Shown here in pieces: positions 25,623-34,684 of a stretch of DNA of 64,000 nt. The notes beneath the pieces are model-generated. The model was not told the DNA's origin. It made no database searches and saw only the letters and a list, made by a program, of their open reading frames with translations. The translations under genes were made by a program, and so were the position numbers. Origin of the DNA: Chloroflexota bacterium (GTDB lineage Bacteria; Chloroflexota; Chloroflexia; Thermomicrobiales; UBA6265); the NCBI GenBank assembly GCA_023389575.1, contig JAEWEG010000005.1:18527-82526 (forward strand), written 5' to 3'. Each line of letters begins with the position of its first letter. The first letter of the stretch is position 1.

Positions 25623-26615
25623 TTAGTTCGGGGTCCAGCCGAGGGCGGGACCGACCTCTTTCGCCAGGAGGTCCATGGCTTCGAGGGCCTGTTCCTGGGT
25701 TGGGGTGCCGGGCGAGAGCTGGCAGATGATGTCGGTGACCTCGTCGATGAGTGGTTCGGCCTTGAGGCTTTCGGCGACGGCGGCCGGGGTGCCCCAGTGG
25801 ACGCTGTAGAGATCGAAGAGTTCTTCCAGCGATGGGGTGTTTCCGGCAAGGTCGGGGCGCTTGGCGAGACCGGCCACGAGGCCATCGCCGAGGCTCTTCC
25901 AGGCGGCGTCGGTATCGTTGGAGGCCCAGACGGTGCGGGAGAGGCCGATGCGGGGTTCGACGCCTTCGGGTAGGGCGGCGTAGTAAGCGTCGACCAGTTC
26001 GCGCTGGACCTCGTCGGTGTCGCGGTCGGTGCCGATGGCGATGCGGGAGAGGAGGAGGCCGCTGCCGCGTTCGGCCGCCTGGACCACGCGGGGCACGGAG
26101 CCAGGAGCTTCCCAGAGGCGCTGGTTGAGGGCTTCCGCCGGGGGATAGAGGGTGTCGCGCTGGTCGTTGAGTTCGGTTCCGGCGAAGACCTCGCGGATGC
26201 GGACCACGGCGTTGTCGTAGAGAGCGCGTTTGTCCTGCCCGCCCTTGCCGAAGACCTCCAGGACGGGGTCAGTGGCGAAGCCGGTGCCGAGCCCAAGCTG
26301 GAGGCGGCCGGGATGCTGGGTTTCGAGGACGGCGGCGTCTTCCGCGATGCGGACCGGGTCTTCGAGCGCGGGCGTGACGACGGCGGTGCCGAGGCCGATT
26401 TGACGGGTTTGGCCGGCGATGGAGGCGAAGAAGACGAAGGGCGAGGGGAGGCCGCCATGGTGGCCGAAGTGGTGCTGGGCGACCCAGCCGGCGTCGAGGC
26501 CGAGGGTGTCGGCGCGGATGAAGAGGTCGGTGACGTTGCGGTAGATGCTGGCGGCGGAGCCTTCTCCTTCGAGGTAGGAGAAGAAGCCGATCCGGAGTTT
26601 GCCGTTGCGTGCCAT
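25623..26615 (-). CDS. LLM class flavin-dependent oxidoreductase
   Basis: Luciferase-like FMN- or F420-dependent monooxygenase of 330 residues. N-terminal LRIGFFSYLEGEG and the segment GLDAGWVAQHHFGHHGGLPSPFVF are typical of the family, as is QLGLGTGFATDPVLEVFGKG. ATG 26615 is supported by AAAGGA upstream and by the homologous start of the barrel. It is transcribed alone, and the substrate is unknown. Confidence 0.9.
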   Translation of the reverse strand: MARNGKLRIGFFSYLEGEGSAASIYRNVTDLFIRADTLGLDAGWVAQHHFGHHGGLPSPFVFFASIAGQTRQIGLGTAVVTPALEDPVRIAEDAAVLETQHPGRLQLGLGTGFATDPVLEVFGKGGQDKRALYDNAVVRIREVFAGTELNDQRDTLYPPAEALNQRLWEAPGSVPRVVQAAERGSGLLLSRIAIGTDRDTDEVQRELVDAYYAALPEGVEPRIGLSRTVWASNDTDAAWKSLGDGLVAGLAKRPDLAGNTPSLEELFDLYSVHWGTPAAVAESLKAEPLIDEVTDIICQLSPGTPTQEQALEAMDLLAKEVGPALGWTPN

Positions 26616-26786
26616 CTGCGTGGTCCTTTTGCTGGCGGCGCCCGCTGGTGGTTGGGTGCCGCGTGTGTGCCGATGGCGCGAGCCACTACACATCGGGAAG
26701 TATCATGCGATCACCATACGAAGTGATTGGGTGAGGCGTCAAGACGCGGCCTGCTTGCGTGTCGATGGCGGGTTGAGGGTGACACC

Positions 26787-27302
26787 ATGATTCTTCCCAA
26801 GGTACGGGACCCCAGGTTCATCACCATCCGGCGCGGTGGGACGTTGACCGACGCGGATCACCGGCAGCTGGCCCTGTGGGCGGCGTTGTGCGCGGAACAT
26901 GTGCTGTACCTGTTCGAGGCGGCGCGTCCAGCCGATTCGCGACCCCGTTTCGCCATTGAGCAGGCGAGGGCGTGGGCGCGCGGCGAGGTGACGATGACCG
27001 AGTCACGGACAGCGGCCGGGCATGCCAACGCGGCGGCGAGGGATTTGCGTGGGGCGGCGAGATTCTCGGCGTACGCGGCTGCCCAGTCGGCGGCGGTGGC
27101 GCACGTCGCTGCGCATGAGCTGGGTGCGGCGGCTTATGCGATCAAGGCCGTCCGGGCGGCCGCGCCGGACGGGGAGGGTGAGCAGTCGGGGCGGCTGGAG
27201 TGCCGGTGGCAGCGGGAGCGGTTGTCGGAGGAGATTCGCGATCTGGTGCTGGACGACCAGCGGCTGCGAAACGACATCTGCTGGGGCGTGTTCGACTGTT
27301 GA
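26787..27302 (+). CDS. Imm5-like putative immunity protein
   Basis: Protein of 171 residues matching the pattern of the Imm-5-like (putative immunity) family: DPRFITIRRGGTLTDADHRQ near the N-terminus, ALWAALCAEHVL, an alanine-rich helical centre, and RDLVLDDQRLRNDICW at the C-terminus. The ATG follows GAGGGTG. No toxin or secretion gene is adjacent, so an immunity role is unproven and the domain may be used otherwise. A REP-like hairpin begins just after its stop. Confidence 0.72.
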   Translation: MILPKVRDPRFITIRRGGTLTDADHRQLALWAALCAEHVLYLFEAARPADSRPRFAIEQARAWARGEVTMTESRTAAGHANAAARDLRGAARFSAYAAAQSAAVAHVAAHELGAAAYAIKAVRAAAPDGEGEQSGRLECRWQRERLSEEIRDLVLDDQRLRNDICWGVFDC

Positions 27303-27313
27303 GCGGCTGTTTA

Positions 27314-27394
27314 TGGGGAAACACATACGCCGGCACGCTCCTCATGGAATGGTTGATTCGGGGCCCGGCTAGGGTTTCCGTATTGGTGCAAGGC
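27314..27394. repeat. REP-like hairpin upstream of the RAYT gene (R4)
   Basis: GGGGAAACACATACGCCGGC at the start can fold with CCCGGCTAGGGTTTCC around 27364-27379, and GTATTGGTGCA follows. The right arm is the inverted counterpart of the start of R5 at 28006 and of the REP part of R1 and R3. Confidence 0.7.
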
Positions 27395-27465
27395 ATCGCG
27401 CGCGATTGGGGGTGGCTGGTCTCCGAGGCGGTGCATGCGATGATGCGCTGGAGGAGGACCGCAGG

Positions 27466-27981
27466 ATGCCCTATACCGGACCGGAGCGGAAACGAACGCG
27501 AGCGTGGTGGCATGACTACCGCCGGCCGAAGGCGTATTTCGTAACCTTGGTCTGTCATCAGCAGGCGTGCCTATGGGGCCGCGTCGTCGAGGGCGAGATG
27601 GTACTGAGCGCGGGCGGGGAGATGGTGGACGCCGCGCTGGCGGAGCTTCCCACCCGCTATCTAGGGACCGAGGTGAGCCCATGGTTGGTGATGCCGAACC
27701 ACCTGCACGCCGTGGTGACCTTGCCCAATCCCACGCACCCCGCCCAGCGATCGCTCTCGGACATCATGGGCTGGTTCAAGACGGTCACGACCAAGCGATA
27801 CATTCGAGGCGTTCGGACGCTGGGGTGGCCGCCATTCGATGGGCAAGTGTGGCACGGCAGCTTCCACGATCGCATCATCCGCGACGAAGGTGCATATCTA
27901 GCGATCGCTAGATATGTGGAGACTAACCCGCGTCGGTGGCGGGAGGATCGCTTCTTCGAGCCGATACCTTCGCTCCATTGA
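27466..27981 (+). CDS. REP-associated tyrosine transposase (RAYT, TnpA_REP)
   Basis: Y1/HUH nuclease of 171 residues, related to the IS200 transposase. The HUH motif is His79-x-His81 in VMPNHLHAVV, and the probable catalytic Tyr150 is in ARYVETNP. Family members cut and join single-stranded DNA at REP hairpins. ATG 27466 follows GGAGGAGG. REP-like hairpins in inverted orientation flank it (27314-27394 and 28006-28078), and longer copies lie elsewhere in the window. A 24-bp perfect palindrome overlaps the codons for the catalytic tyrosine. Confidence 0.92.
   Translation: MPYTGPERKRTRAWWHDYRRPKAYFVTLVCHQQACLWGRVVEGEMVLSAGGEMVDAALAELPTRYLGTEVSPWLVMPNHLHAVVTLPNPTHPAQRSLSDIMGWFKTVTTKRYIRGVRTLGWPPFDGQVWHGSFHDRIIRDEGAYLAIARYVETNPRRWREDRFFEPIPSLH
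27893..27916. repeat. 24-bp perfect palindrome inside the RAYT coding sequence
   Basis: The 24 bases at 27893-27916 are identical to their reverse complement. The centre is GCGATCGC and the ends are CATATCTA/TAGATATG. They encode the AYLAIARYV stretch with the catalytic tyrosine. The A+T-rich arms stand out in this G+C-rich gene. Confidence 0.9.
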
Positions 27982-28005
27982 CGCCAGACGATTGATGGTC
28001 CCAGA

Positions 28006-28078
28006 CAGTACGGAAACCCTAGCCGGCTCGTAATCGCACCTCTTCAGGCATTGCCTGCCGGTGTAAGGGTTTCCCTCG
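28006..28078. repeat. REP-like hairpin downstream of the RAYT gene (R5)
   Basis: Arms GGAAACCCT (28012-28020) and AGGGTTTCC (28066-28074) pair over 9 bp. Inside them CCGGC (28023-28027) pairs with GCCGG (28057-28061). It is the mirror image of R4 relative to the transposase gene. Confidence 0.78.
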
Positions 28079-28119
28079 TTGGCATCGCCGACGCCAAGGT
28101 GATGTAGCGACGGATGGGC

Positions 28120-29295
28120 CTAGATCATGTCTTCGGTGAGGTGGGCGGGGACCTTTTCGCGCCAGACGCGTTCAAGCACCGGGATGGAGGCGGTGATCGG
28201 CAGGGAGAGAATGATGCCGATCACGCCGAGCAGTTGGCCGCCGATGAGGACGCCGAGCAGGATGCTCAACGCACTGACCTGCAACGTGCTGCCGAAGACG
28301 CGCGGCACCAGCACGTAGTTCTCGAACTGCTGGTAGGCGATGTAGGCGATGAGCACGACGATGGCCGCGGTGGGCGAGACGGTGGCGGCCAGGAGCACGG
28401 CGGGAACCGTGGCCGCTGGCGCCCCAACGATGGGGACGGCATCGAGCACGAAGGCGACCATGGCCAGCAGCAGGGCTTCCGGCACGTTCATGGCGGTGAG
28501 CAGGACAAAGGTGAACAGGGCGAAGATGGTTGAGTTGATGAACTGGCCGATGACGTAGCCGCTCACGACGCGGGTGAGCTCGGGGAACAGGCGGCGCAGG
28601 CGGTAGCGGAGGCGGGGGGTGGCGTAACGCGCCAGGAACCCGTACGACCGTTTGCCTTCGATCAGTAGGTAGAAGGTGAGCACGAGCACGAAGAACGTGT
28701 TGAGCACGCGGCCAGCGGCGCCGACACCCACGGCGATCACGCTTGACCAGGGCAGTTGCACGTCGTCGCCGAGGCCGTTTTCCTTCACGTCCTGGTAGCG
28801 CTCGTTGAGGGCCGGGTAGCGCTCGATGAAGCGTTCGAGGTTCTGGGTGTAGGTGGGGAAGTTGTCGACAACGCTGTTGCCCTGCTCGATGAGCGGCGGG
28901 ACGATGATGGCGAAGAAGCCGACGATGACGCCGACCAGCCCGAGGAAGCAGACCCCGGCGGCGGCGATGCGCGGCAGCCCACGCCCTTCGAGATAGGCGA
29001 CCGGGGGCACCAGGGCCAGCGTGAGCAGGAAGGCGACGAAGATCAGCAGGAGGATCTGGCTGATCTGGAGGAGCACCCACACGCTGAAGATGGCGCCGAG
29101 GACGGTGACGATGGTGCGGATCGGCACTTCGATGCGCACGACCTGCTTGTCCTCGGGAGCCACGTCCTCCGTTTCGCCCAGCACCGGCCTGACGGGGTTC
29201 AGTTCCCGGCCGTCCTCGGGGGTGTCATCGATGGCGGGAAAGATGTCCTCGTCGACCTGATAGTCGTCTTCGGAGCCGGATGAATTGTCTGCCAC
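28120..29295 (-). CDS. AI-2E family transporter (PF01594)
   Basis: Membrane protein of 391 residues. The N-terminal about 55 residues are acidic and cytoplasmic. About eight hydrophobic segments follow, with the family-typical central soluble region (IEQGNSVVDNFPTYTQNLERFIERYP), FYLLIEGKR, and the C-terminal IAYQQFENYVLVPRVFG motif. The GTG start at 29295 gives the full domain. Members export small molecules or act as Na+/H+ antiporters; the AI-2 role is not established for most. Confidence 0.9.
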   Translation of the reverse strand: MADNSSGSEDDYQVDEDIFPAIDDTPEDGRELNPVRPVLGETEDVAPEDKQVVRIEVPIRTIVTVLGAIFSVWVLLQISQILLLIFVAFLLTLALVPPVAYLEGRGLPRIAAAGVCFLGLVGVIVGFFAIIVPPLIEQGNSVVDNFPTYTQNLERFIERYPALNERYQDVKENGLGDDVQLPWSSVIAVGVGAAGRVLNTFFVLVLTFYLLIEGKRSYGFLARYATPRLRYRLRRLFPELTRVVSGYVIGQFINSTIFALFTFVLLTAMNVPEALLLAMVAFVLDAVPIVGAPAATVPAVLLAATVSPTAAIVVLIAYIAYQQFENYVLVPRVFGSTLQVSALSILLGVLIGGQLLGVIGIILSLPITASIPVLERVWREKVPAHLTEDMI

Positions 29296-29768
29296 GTGGC
29301 CACCAGTCTGTCGGTCTGTGTCCCAGGCGCGCGTGCCGCGTGGGCACGACGCCGGCTCTTGAGGTCAACGATTCGCGAATGGTACATGGTTGAGGCCGGT
29401 TGGACACGCATCGCGGCGTGGGGGCGTGGTGGTCGGGAAGGTGGATGGCCGCGGGGATCGCGGGCCGCGCCCTGGACAGGGGCGGGTCAGCGGTCCGTCG
29501 ACACCGGCGCGATGGGAGGAACCGGGGAGGGAGACGAGGCGTTTCATTGCCAGGACGCTTCTACGCAATCCACGAATACGCAATTCTGGCGAGAATTACG
29601 GATTGCTACCCGTACGGGGTATGGGTATTCTCGGAAGTGGGAATTGACCCAACCGACCACGGTCCAGGCGACGCCAGGCGCACCTCGAACGACCCGTGTG
29701 CCCGGCCAATCGTGGCCGTGTGACCGTGCGGCATCCACGCCCTCCATTCTTTCGAAAGGACTTCGCTC
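29296..29768. other. Divergent intergenic region with palindromes
   Basis: No gene is supported. The right half is A+T-richer and has AATTCT-GGCG-AGAATT (29582-29597) and CCCGTACGGG within a near-palindrome around 29609-29622. These could be operators for the SH3b protein gene, but no spaced promoter was convincing. Confidence 0.4.
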
Positions 29769-30512
29769 ATGACCACTCACACTCCTCAGTCCGGCACGTC
29801 CATTTCTCGTCGCACCCTGCTCAAGCGCTTCGCTGGCGGCGCGGCCGCCCTCGCCGTGGTTCCCGCGGTTGGGTTGCTCAACACCGCCGCCGCGCGGTCC
29901 AGCGACACGCTGATCGTCAACACGGCGGGCGCTCGCCTTCGCTCGGGGGCAGGCACTGGCTACGGCGTTGTCGCCTCCCTGGCGAAGGGCACCGAGGTGC
30001 GATTCGTGGCCGATGGCGGTTCGGCCAATGGGTACCGCTGGTACAAGGTGCTCGTTCTCGCGACCGGCAAGCAGGGCTACATGGCGTCCAGCCTGCTCTC
30101 CGCGCCAGGCGGCGGGGCCGACCCGGTGATCATCGGCACGATGTACACGACCGCCAGCGTCAACCTGCGCTCGGGGCCGTCGACCTCCAACACGGTGCTG
30201 CGCGTGGTCGCGGCGAACTCGGCGGTGCAGGCCAGCGACACGGCGCGGAACGGGTTCCGCTACGTGATCCACGATGGCCTGGCTGGCTGGATTTCCGAGA
30301 GCTTCCTGACTCACCGTGACGCGCCGAGCGGCGAGACCTTCGCGACGACCGCCCGGCTCAACCTGCGGTCGAAGCCGAGCTCCTCGGCCCCGGTTCTGCT
30401 GGTGATGCCGGCGAACGCGACGGTGGCCGCGCTTTCGGGGACAGCGCCCGGCTGGCGCCAGGTGTCGTACAAGGGCACCGTTGGCTGGGCGGCGACGAGC
30501 TACCTGAACTAG
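29769..30512 (+). CDS. Tat-exported protein with three bacterial SH3 domains
   Basis: Protein of 247 residues. A Tat signal (SISRRTLLKRFAGGAAALAVV) ends near AARS. Three SH3b repeats follow at roughly residues 50-115, 122-180 and 190-247; each has the (V)NLRSGPS/ARLRSGAG/LNLRSKPS signature and ends with a GxxGW(I/A)xxxxL-like strand. SH3b repeats usually bind peptidoglycan or cell-wall components. No catalytic domain is attached. The gene is followed by a strong terminator, so it is probably monocistronic. Confidence 0.9.
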   Translation: MTTHTPQSGTSISRRTLLKRFAGGAAALAVVPAVGLLNTAAARSSDTLIVNTAGARLRSGAGTGYGVVASLAKGTEVRFVADGGSANGYRWYKVLVLATGKQGYMASSLLSAPGGGADPVIIGTMYTTASVNLRSGPSTSNTVLRVVAANSAVQASDTARNGFRYVIHDGLAGWISESFLTHRDAPSGETFATTARLNLRSKPSSSAPVLLVMPANATVAALSGTAPGWRQVSYKGTVGWAATSYLN

Positions 30513-30541
30513 GACCGTACTTCTCTCGAACATCATCGAGG

Positions 30542-30574
30542 CGAGCCCCCTTCCGGCAATCGGAAGGGGGCTCG
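30542..30574 (+). terminator. Strong hairpin terminator
   Basis: A perfect 14-bp stem, CGAGCCCCCTTCCG paired with CGGAAGGGGGCTCG, with loop GCAAT, lies 30 bp after the SH3b gene stop. Only a short T-containing tail follows (TTGCGTC). It may also serve the convergent peptidase gene. Confidence 0.8.
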
Positions 30575-30604
30575 TTGCGTCCAGCGAGTTACATGGTGGG
30601 GTGG

Positions 30605-32254
30605 CTAGACGGCTGGGAGGCGTTCGTGGAGGGTGAGGATGGCGTCCAGGGCGGGGTCGCGGTTCTCGCGGTAGGCGGCGAAGGTGGGTGGGGTGTAGAT
30701 GGTGGGCGGGATCCACTTGCGGGAATCCCCGGGCCAGGTGCCGACCCAGTGGAGGTCGGAGACGTTCATCTCCACACGGCTGTGGGGGAGCGTGAAGGGG
30801 TGGGTTTCGCCGATGAAGGCGGGACTGGAGCCGGTGGGCTCGCCGACGAAGGTGGCGTTGGAGTGGGTATCGAGGAAGTTGATACCGTTCTGGGCGGCGG
30901 AGAAGGTGCCGCGGCCGATGATGACGAAGAGCGAGCCGCGCTGATTGGTCTTGTGGTTGGCGATGATCTGGCGGAGGAAGGGCCATTCCTGGAGGGTGTT
31001 GCCGCCGCCGTTCCAGCGCATGTCGAGGACGAGACGGTCGACGGGGTTGGCATCGACGAAGGTGTAGAGGCGTTTTCCGAAGGCGTCGAGGGTTTCGGTG
31101 GCGGTGTCGCCCACGGAGTTGAACTGCACGTAGACGATCCCTTCGTCTCGCAGGTAGTCGAACCAGAAGGGGAGTCCGGTGTTGCGCAAGTAGTGGGGGA
31201 CGGGTGAGTCGAGCGATTCGTGGAAGGAGACCCAGCCGGCGGAGAAGGGGGGCTCGTTCCTGATCTTGCGGGCGGGCCATTCGGGATCTGGCGCGAGGGT
31301 GACGGCGCGGGTTTCGCCATCGAGGGCGCGGATCGTCAGCGGGACCTGGTCGGGGTGGGCGATGAGGCCGAGGGCGTGTAGGGCGGAGGTCTGGATGAGC
31401 CAGTCAGGCAGGCAGGCCTTGAACCACTGGGCGTTGTCGTTGTCGCGGGCGATGAGGGGATCGAAGGCGTCGAGGACGTGGTCGATATCGTGGTCGCCGA
31501 TCTGGAGGAGCTGGGCGCCGAGGAGATCGGCGTGGTTTGGGGTGGTGGCGACGACGAAGAGGCCTTCTTCAAAGAGGAAGAGGCTCAGGGGAAGGGCGCG
31601 CTGGAGGTCGGCGCGGTCGTCGGGTGGGCGGATGCGGGCGTGGCCGTCGTTGAGCGCGCGGAGGACGCGGGCGAGTTCGAGGATGACCTGGTGGTCGGAG
31701 AGGAGGGGCACGCGGTCGACGATGGTTTCGATGGTGGCGTCGAAGGCGGGTTCGGGGAGGGTTCCAAACGGGCTGAAGGCGCGGCGCTTGATTTCACGGG
31801 CGGTGAAGCGGACATCGGCGCGCCACTGGCTGTCGCGGTCGAGATCCGGTTCGGCGAAGCCGGTGAGCTGGCGGAAGGTGGGATTGTCGCGAAGGGATTC
31901 GAAGGCCTCTTCTTCGCGGGCCTCGTGGAGGTCGTGGAGACCGCCGTTGATGGCCTGTTCGAGCGAGGCGAGGGCGGCGGGGGTGTTTCCGAGCCGGGCG
32001 TGGCAGCGGGCCATGCGGTAGGCGGGGTGTGAGGGATAGTAGTCGCCGAGTTCGAGGACGTGGTGGAGGGCGGCGAGTTCCTGGTCGTACTGTTCCAGGT
32101 GATGGTGGGCGGTGGCGAGGTTGTTCCACCACGCGCCGTTGACGGGATTGGCGTCGACGAGGGCTTCCCAGAGGGAGGCGGCGAGCGGCCAGTTTTCCGA
32201 CTGGGTGGCGAGTTCGGCGCGGGCAAGGGTGCGCATGAGGGACTGGGTGGTCAT
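30605..32254 (-). CDS. S41 family peptidase with N-terminal TPR-like region
   Basis: Protein of 549 residues. The N-terminal about 130 residues resemble TPR repeats (NPVNGAWWNNLATAHHHLEQYDQELAALHHVL). The C-terminal region is an S41 (tail-specific/tricorn-type) protease, with VYVQFNSVGDT, LVLDMRWNGGGNT and the nucleophile Ser452 in GTFSAAQNG. ATG 32254 follows AGGAG. No signal peptide is visible, so a cytoplasmic location is likely. The physiological substrate is unknown. Confidence 0.87.
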   Translation of the reverse strand: MTTQSLMRTLARAELATQSENWPLAASLWEALVDANPVNGAWWNNLATAHHHLEQYDQELAALHHVLELGDYYPSHPAYRMARCHARLGNTPAALASLEQAINGGLHDLHEAREEEAFESLRDNPTFRQLTGFAEPDLDRDSQWRADVRFTAREIKRRAFSPFGTLPEPAFDATIETIVDRVPLLSDHQVILELARVLRALNDGHARIRPPDDRADLQRALPLSLFLFEEGLFVVATTPNHADLLGAQLLQIGDHDIDHVLDAFDPLIARDNDNAQWFKACLPDWLIQTSALHALGLIAHPDQVPLTIRALDGETRAVTLAPDPEWPARKIRNEPPFSAGWVSFHESLDSPVPHYLRNTGLPFWFDYLRDEGIVYVQFNSVGDTATETLDAFGKRLYTFVDANPVDRLVLDMRWNGGGNTLQEWPFLRQIIANHKTNQRGSLFVIIGRGTFSAAQNGINFLDTHSNATFVGEPTGSSPAFIGETHPFTLPHSRVEMNVSDLHWVGTWPGDSRKWIPPTIYTPPTFAAYRENRDPALDAILTLHERLPAV

Positions 32255-32402
32255 GAATCGCTCCTGGGTGGCGGCGGTTTTTCTTGCAGCGTACGGGATG
32301 ATTGTGTCCATGGGGTGTCGTGGGTGTGGCGATGCCATGTGGTGCTGGACCGGCGGTCAGGAGGATGAGATTCGTGGATTCGAGCGGGGGGTGGCTGACG
32401 GG

Positions 32403-32780
32403 ATGGGTGGTTTCGAGGGAGTGGATGAGGTGCGGGCGAGGTTGCGGGCCGATCTGAAGGTGGCGATGAAGGCGCGCGAGCCGGAGGCGGTGTCGGCGTT
32501 GCGGACGGCGCTGGCGGCGATCGATAACGCGGAGGCGGTCGCGGTGGATGGGCATGCCGGAGCCCTGGCCGACGGGCCGATCGCGGGGGCGATGGCCGGA
32601 GCCGGTTCGACCGAGGCAGCGCGGCGCGTGCTGTCGATGGAGGACGTTCGGGCGTTGCTGGAGGCGGAGATCGCGGAGCGGGTCGCCGCGGCGGAGGGAT
32701 ACGACGCTGGCGGGCAGGGGGAGGCGGCCGATCGGTTGCGGCGGGAGGCGGATGTGCTGCGGGGGTACGTGGAGGGGTAG
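32403..32780 (+). CDS. GatB/YqeY-domain protein, short form
   Basis: Protein of about 125 residues. It has the YqeY pattern RARLRADLKVAMKAREPEAVSALRTALAAIDNAEAV and a C-terminal helix pair (VRALLEAEIAERVAAAEGY, then DRLRREADVLRGYVEG). YqeY domains resemble the tRNA-binding tail of GatB and may bind tRNA. The start is uncertain: ATG 32403 follows a G-rich stretch, and GTG 32421 is an alternative. Confidence 0.72.
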   Translation: MGGFEGVDEVRARLRADLKVAMKAREPEAVSALRTALAAIDNAEAVAVDGHAGALADGPIAGAMAGAGSTEAARRVLSMEDVRALLEAEIAERVAAAEGYDAGGQGEAADRLRREADVLRGYVEG

Positions 32781-32828
32781 GGGGCGTGTGTGGTGCCGGG
32801 GTGTGGGTGTCCCAATGGCGTTCGCTCA

Positions 32829-33142
32829 TGAGGGAAACCCATACACCGGCGAGCAATGCATGGAGAGGCACGTTTACATGCCGGTTAGGATTTCCGTACT
32901 GGTGCATGGGGTGGCTCGCGATGGCATTGGGATGAACGATGCGAACGACATCGCCTCGCGAACCAACGCCGTCATGCCGAGCTTGCGAGGCATCCCTGGA
33001 GGAAGTCCTTCCGCCGTGAGGCGGTGTTCCATGCCGGGCCATGCTGCTCTCTGCCTCGAGGTGACCGTGTGTCGACCGAGAGGCGGCTGCGCCGCCAAGG
33101 ACTTCGTCCGGGGGTCCTTCGGCTGGCGCCTCAGGATGACGG
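32829..33142. repeat. Dispersed composite repeat family A, copy R3
   Basis: Starts with GGGAAACCCATACACCGGC, continues with GCCGGTTAGGATTTCCGTAC and GGTGCATGGGG, and ends with CAAGGACTTCGTCCGGGGG and CTCAGGATGACGGG. Orientation is the same as R2 and opposite to R1. The stretch from CCATGCACCAG to CTAACCGGC in R1 and R3 differs at one base. Confidence 0.75.
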
Positions 33143-33242
33143 GTTTGGTGTGAGCGGGCGGGTGGCGCGCGATTGTGCGGTCACGTCTGGTGAGTGGCGT
33201 GAGATTGTGCGCGATGGGGTCTGGGGCTAGACTCTGGGGGCC

Positions 33243-34664
33243 ATGGCACGCTTTTCGTGGGGAATCCCATTCGCTTCCAGATTCAATGCAACGGACGACC
33301 GGGCCGCGGGTTCGGGCTCGACCCCCGGGGAGCCGGCGGGTGAGGTTCGGGCCGAGCCGGAAACCGCGTCGGCGGTGTCACGGCGGGAGGGCGCGGGTCA
33401 GGACGCGGTCGGTAGCCGGGTCCGGCAGCCAGGGAAGTCGCCCATCAACTGGCGGACGAACCTGTACGCGATCTGGCTGGCGCAACTGCTGTCCATCGTC
33501 GCGTTCAGCCTGCGGGCGCCGTTCCTGCCGTTCTTCCTGGGTGACCTGGGCGTGGAGACGGTCGAGGAACAGGCGTTGTGGTCTGGTCTGATCAACTCGG
33601 CCGGGGCGGGGACGATGGCGATCACCGCGCCGATCTGGGGCATCATGGCGGACCGGTTTGGGCGGAAGCCGATGCTGCTGCGGGCGCAGGGAGTGTCGTT
33701 CTTCACGCTTGGACTGATGATGTTCGCCACCTCGCCCTGGCAACTGCTGGGGTTGCGGATGGTGGAGGGAATGTTCGCCGGGACGGTGACGGCGGCGACC
33801 GCGCTGGTGGCGACCACCACGCCGAAGGAGCGGATGGGGTTCGGGTTGGGGCTGATCCAGACGGCGGTGTTCTCGGGGTCGGCGCTGGGGCCGCTGGTGG
33901 GCGGGTTCCTGGCCGACCAGGCGGGGTACCGGGCCACGTTCGGGATCGCGGCGGGGATGATGGCGTCGAGCGCGCTGGTGTCGTTCTTCCTGGTGCGCGA
34001 GAACTTCCGGCCGGTGCCGAAGGCGGACCGTCCGAAATCGAGCGCGCGGTCGAACTGGAAGCTGCTGGTGGCGCCGGTGCTGCTGGGGCTGACCTTCACG
34101 GTGATCGCGGTGCGGTTCGCCTCGGCGGCGGTGCAGCCGATCATGCCATTGTTCGTGGAGCAACTGGCGGGGCATCTCACCGGTTCATCGTCGTCGCTCG
34201 CGGGGGTGACGCTGGGCGTGCTGGGTGTGACCAGCGCAATTTCGGCGGTGTTCCTGGGGCGGTTGGGCGACAGGACCGGGCACCGGACGATCCTGCTGGG
34301 GTGCCTGATGGGGTCGGGCCTGATCTACCTGCCGATGGCGATCGCGCAGCATCCGTGGCACCTGATCGCGCTGCAGGCCGCGTTCGGGGTGTTCGCCGGG
34401 GGCACGATTCCGGCGGCGAACGCGCTGATCACGAACTTCGTGGAACCGGCGCGGCGGGGGATGATCTTCGGGCTGATGGCCTCGGCGGCGTCGGTGGGCG
34501 GGTTCATTGGGCCGCTGGCGGGCGCGGGGATGGCGGCGAGCATCGGGTTCCGGGCGACGTTCGTGGCCTGCGGGGCGATCATGCTGCTGGCGGTGTTCGT
34601 GCTGATCTGGACCGAGAAGAAGCAGACCGCGGGAAGGGACGAGGAGGTCGCGGCGGTTGCCTGA
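33243..34664 (+). CDS. MFS transporter (multidrug-type)
   Basis: Major facilitator of 473 residues with a long (about 65 residue) hydrophilic N-terminus and twelve predicted helices. The loop GIMADRFGRKPMLLRAQG matches the MFS motif A, and GVTSAISAVFLGRLGDRTGHRTILL matches its second-half copy. It is unrelated in detail to the CynX/NimT pair at 21-23 kb and looks like a drug/H+ antiporter. The downstream kinase genes may be part of a resistance neighbourhood. Confidence 0.88.
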   Translation: MARFSWGIPFASRFNATDDRAAGSGSTPGEPAGEVRAEPETASAVSRREGAGQDAVGSRVRQPGKSPINWRTNLYAIWLAQLLSIVAFSLRAPFLPFFLGDLGVETVEEQALWSGLINSAGAGTMAITAPIWGIMADRFGRKPMLLRAQGVSFFTLGLMMFATSPWQLLGLRMVEGMFAGTVTAATALVATTTPKERMGFGLGLIQTAVFSGSALGPLVGGFLADQAGYRATFGIAAGMMASSALVSFFLVRENFRPVPKADRPKSSARSNWKLLVAPVLLGLTFTVIAVRFASAAVQPIMPLFVEQLAGHLTGSSSSLAGVTLGVLGVTSAISAVFLGRLGDRTGHRTILLGCLMGSGLIYLPMAIAQHPWHLIALQAAFGVFAGGTIPAANALITNFVEPARRGMIFGLMASAASVGGFIGPLAGAGMAASIGFRATFVACGAIMLLAVFVLIWTEKKQTAGRDEEVAAVA

Positions 34665-34684
34665 GGCTCGTTCCGTGGAACCGG

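Noticed and set aside
32112..32402. N-terminal extension of the YqeY-like gene
   Set aside because: The extension overlaps the divergent peptidase gene and has no family similarity. The conserved domain begins after 32403.
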